Source: Rikenellaceae bacterium
Lineage (GTDB): Bacteria; Bacteroidota; Bacteroidia; Bacteroidales; Rikenellaceae
NCBI GenBank assembly: GCA_021203585.1
Contig: JAJQAW010000313.1
Span: 1 to 7,324, forward strand
Length of the DNA stretch: 7,324 nucleotides
Direction: 5' to 3'
The translations under genes were made by a program, and so were the position numbers. The notes beneath the pieces were generated by a model. The model was given only the letters and a program-made list of their open reading frames with translations, had not been told where the DNA came from and made no database searches. Shown here in pieces: positions 6,754-7,324 of the stretch; the first letter of the stretch is position 1, and every line of letters begins with the position of its first letter.

Positions 6754-7089
6754 CTATGCCTTGCAGGTATTGTCGGCCGGCTTATCGCTGGCTTTTCCCC
6801 GAATTTTATCGGCGACCTTTTCATCGGCCTGCTCCACCTTATCGGCAAATTGATTGGCTTTTTCACGGGCCATTTTTTCATAATGGTCGGCTTTTGCCCG
6901 GGCTTTTTCGGCCAGGTACTGCGCCTCTTCCTGCGTATATTCTACGGCGCGCTTGGCATTGCGCTTGGTTTTATCGATCAGTTTGTTCGCCTCGTCGTAC
7001 AAACAGTCGAATTTTCCCTGCTCGTTCATTTTCATCAGGACCGTGGCTGCCGCTGCACCCAAAATGGCTCCGAAAAGTACTTTTTTCAT
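6754..7089 (-). CDS. YtxH-like small membrane protein with long charged helix
   Basis: The 111-residue product begins MKKVLFGAILGAAAATVLMK, a single short membrane segment at about residues 4-19. An almost uninterrupted charged, alanine-rich helix follows at about 30-95 with repeated KA, EKA and ADK patterns (YLAEKARAKADHYEKMAREK), then a short polar tail ending TCKA. This layout fits YtxH/general-stress-like proteins, which are common and poorly characterised in Bacteroidota. The membrane anchor with a coiled or amphipathic helix is seen. Any envelope or stress role is only inferred. The gene has its own promoter and terminator and so looks monocistronic. The ATG at 7089 is chosen because it starts the membrane segment directly and lies about 30 bases after the predicted transcription start. 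Confidence 0.85.
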   Translation of the reverse strand: MKKVLFGAILGAAAATVLMKMNEQGKFDCLYDEANKLIDKTKRNAKRAVEYTQEEAQYLAEKARAKADHYEKMAREKANQFADKVEQADEKVADKIRGKASDKPADNTCKA

Positions 7090-7125
7090 AATTTTCTTAT
7101 TTAGATTTATAATTTTTGCCCACTA

Positions 7126-7156
7126 TAAAAGTAAGCAAAAAGTTTGCCACTTCAAA
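7126..7156 (-). promoter_or_regulatory. promoter of the YtxH-like gene
   Basis: On the minus strand a TTTG box (7153-7156) is followed after exactly 19 bases by TACTTTTA (7126-7133), seven of eight matches to TAnnTTTG. The spacing is that of the Bacteroidota primary sigma factor. The predicted start leaves about 30 bases of leader before the ATG at 7089. Confidence 0.65.
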
Positions 7157-7310
7157 GTTCCCGAAAAAAGTTTCATCAAAAACAATCCGGCGCCCTGGCG
7201 AGCAAAAGATTTTATTCCGGGCTCCTGCGGGATCGATCCGTAAAAGGCCGGGCCCAGCGCCGATTTGCCGGCCGATTGAATCCCGGGTGCAGCCTCTCGA
7301 AAAGAATGAC

Positions 7311-7318
7311 TATCTTTG
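7311..7318 (+). promoter_or_regulatory. possible -7 element for a divergent gene beyond the right edge
   Basis: The plus strand reads TATCTTTG, an exact TAnnTTTG match, six bases before the window ends. There is no TTTG box at the normal spacing upstream. If real, it drives a plus-strand gene starting outside the window. The 150 bases to its left (7157-7310) contain no gene I can support. Confidence 0.4.
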
Positions 7319-7324
7319 TGGGGT

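Noticed and set aside
6630..7104. Overlapping frames on both strands at the YtxH-like gene, including an alanine-run frame through a CGG repeat near 6668-6681
   Set aside because: They cross the strong terminator at 6706-6732 and lack start signals. The YtxH-like frame explains the region better, and the CGG run is short.
7246..7273. GGCCGG...CCGGCC inverted repeat near the right edge
   Set aside because: Six-base arms with a long loop and no T run in either direction. Expected by chance in GC-rich sequence.

Overview
The window looks like a Bacteroidales (Bacteroidota) chromosome, probably from a gut commensal. Supporting signs are TAnnTTTG-type -7 promoter elements, few Shine-Dalgarno sites close to start codons, a PL1 pectate lyase with a C-terminal calcium-binding repeat, a Bacteroidota-type O-antigen ligase/polymerase with a C-terminal TPR tail, and a lipoprotein toxin-like gene with small periplasmic partner proteins. 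I cannot name the species. All convincing genes are on the minus strand, so the biological order runs right to left.

Right part (about 4830-7324): a possible plus-strand promoter lies at the extreme right edge. Next comes a small YtxH-like membrane/coiled-coil protein (6754-7089) with its own promoter and terminator. A secreted PL1 pectate lyase (4887-6558) follows, broken by a +1 slip in a C6 run and possibly by a second slip near its end. A long perfect hairpin (4785-4825) closes that unit.

Middle (2990-4659): a Wzy/WaaL-like O-antigen ligase with a TPR tail. It carries one homopolymer frameshift and two in-frame stops, and appears to be a pseudogene.

Left part (1-2867): the most interesting region. 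A lipoprotein (2867 leftward) has an N-terminal anchor domain, a Pro/Gly linker and a JAB/MPN-like domain with an HNHPNG motif. It resembles a polymorphic-toxin lipoprotein. Its apparent stop at 1437 is created by a one-base loss near 1515-1520. With one base restored, the frame continues to 1279, one base before a small secreted protein (828-1277, putative immunity protein). A paralogue of that protein lies at 257-721. Each small gene is followed by a similar palindromic hairpin, and after each hairpin there is a decayed fragment of the lipoprotein gene: its EISSFVT anchor segment at 724-779, and the anchor segment plus a C-terminal end at 72-205. I read this as a tandem array of toxin/immunity cassettes in which the leading copy is nearly complete and the others have lost most of their toxin part. 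The toxin C-terminus, the small genes and the relics are visibly more AT-rich than the rest of the window, as expected for imported cassettes.

The three longest genes all carry lesions, most of them single-base indels. A reader should decide between real gene decay and assembly error before using the protein models.
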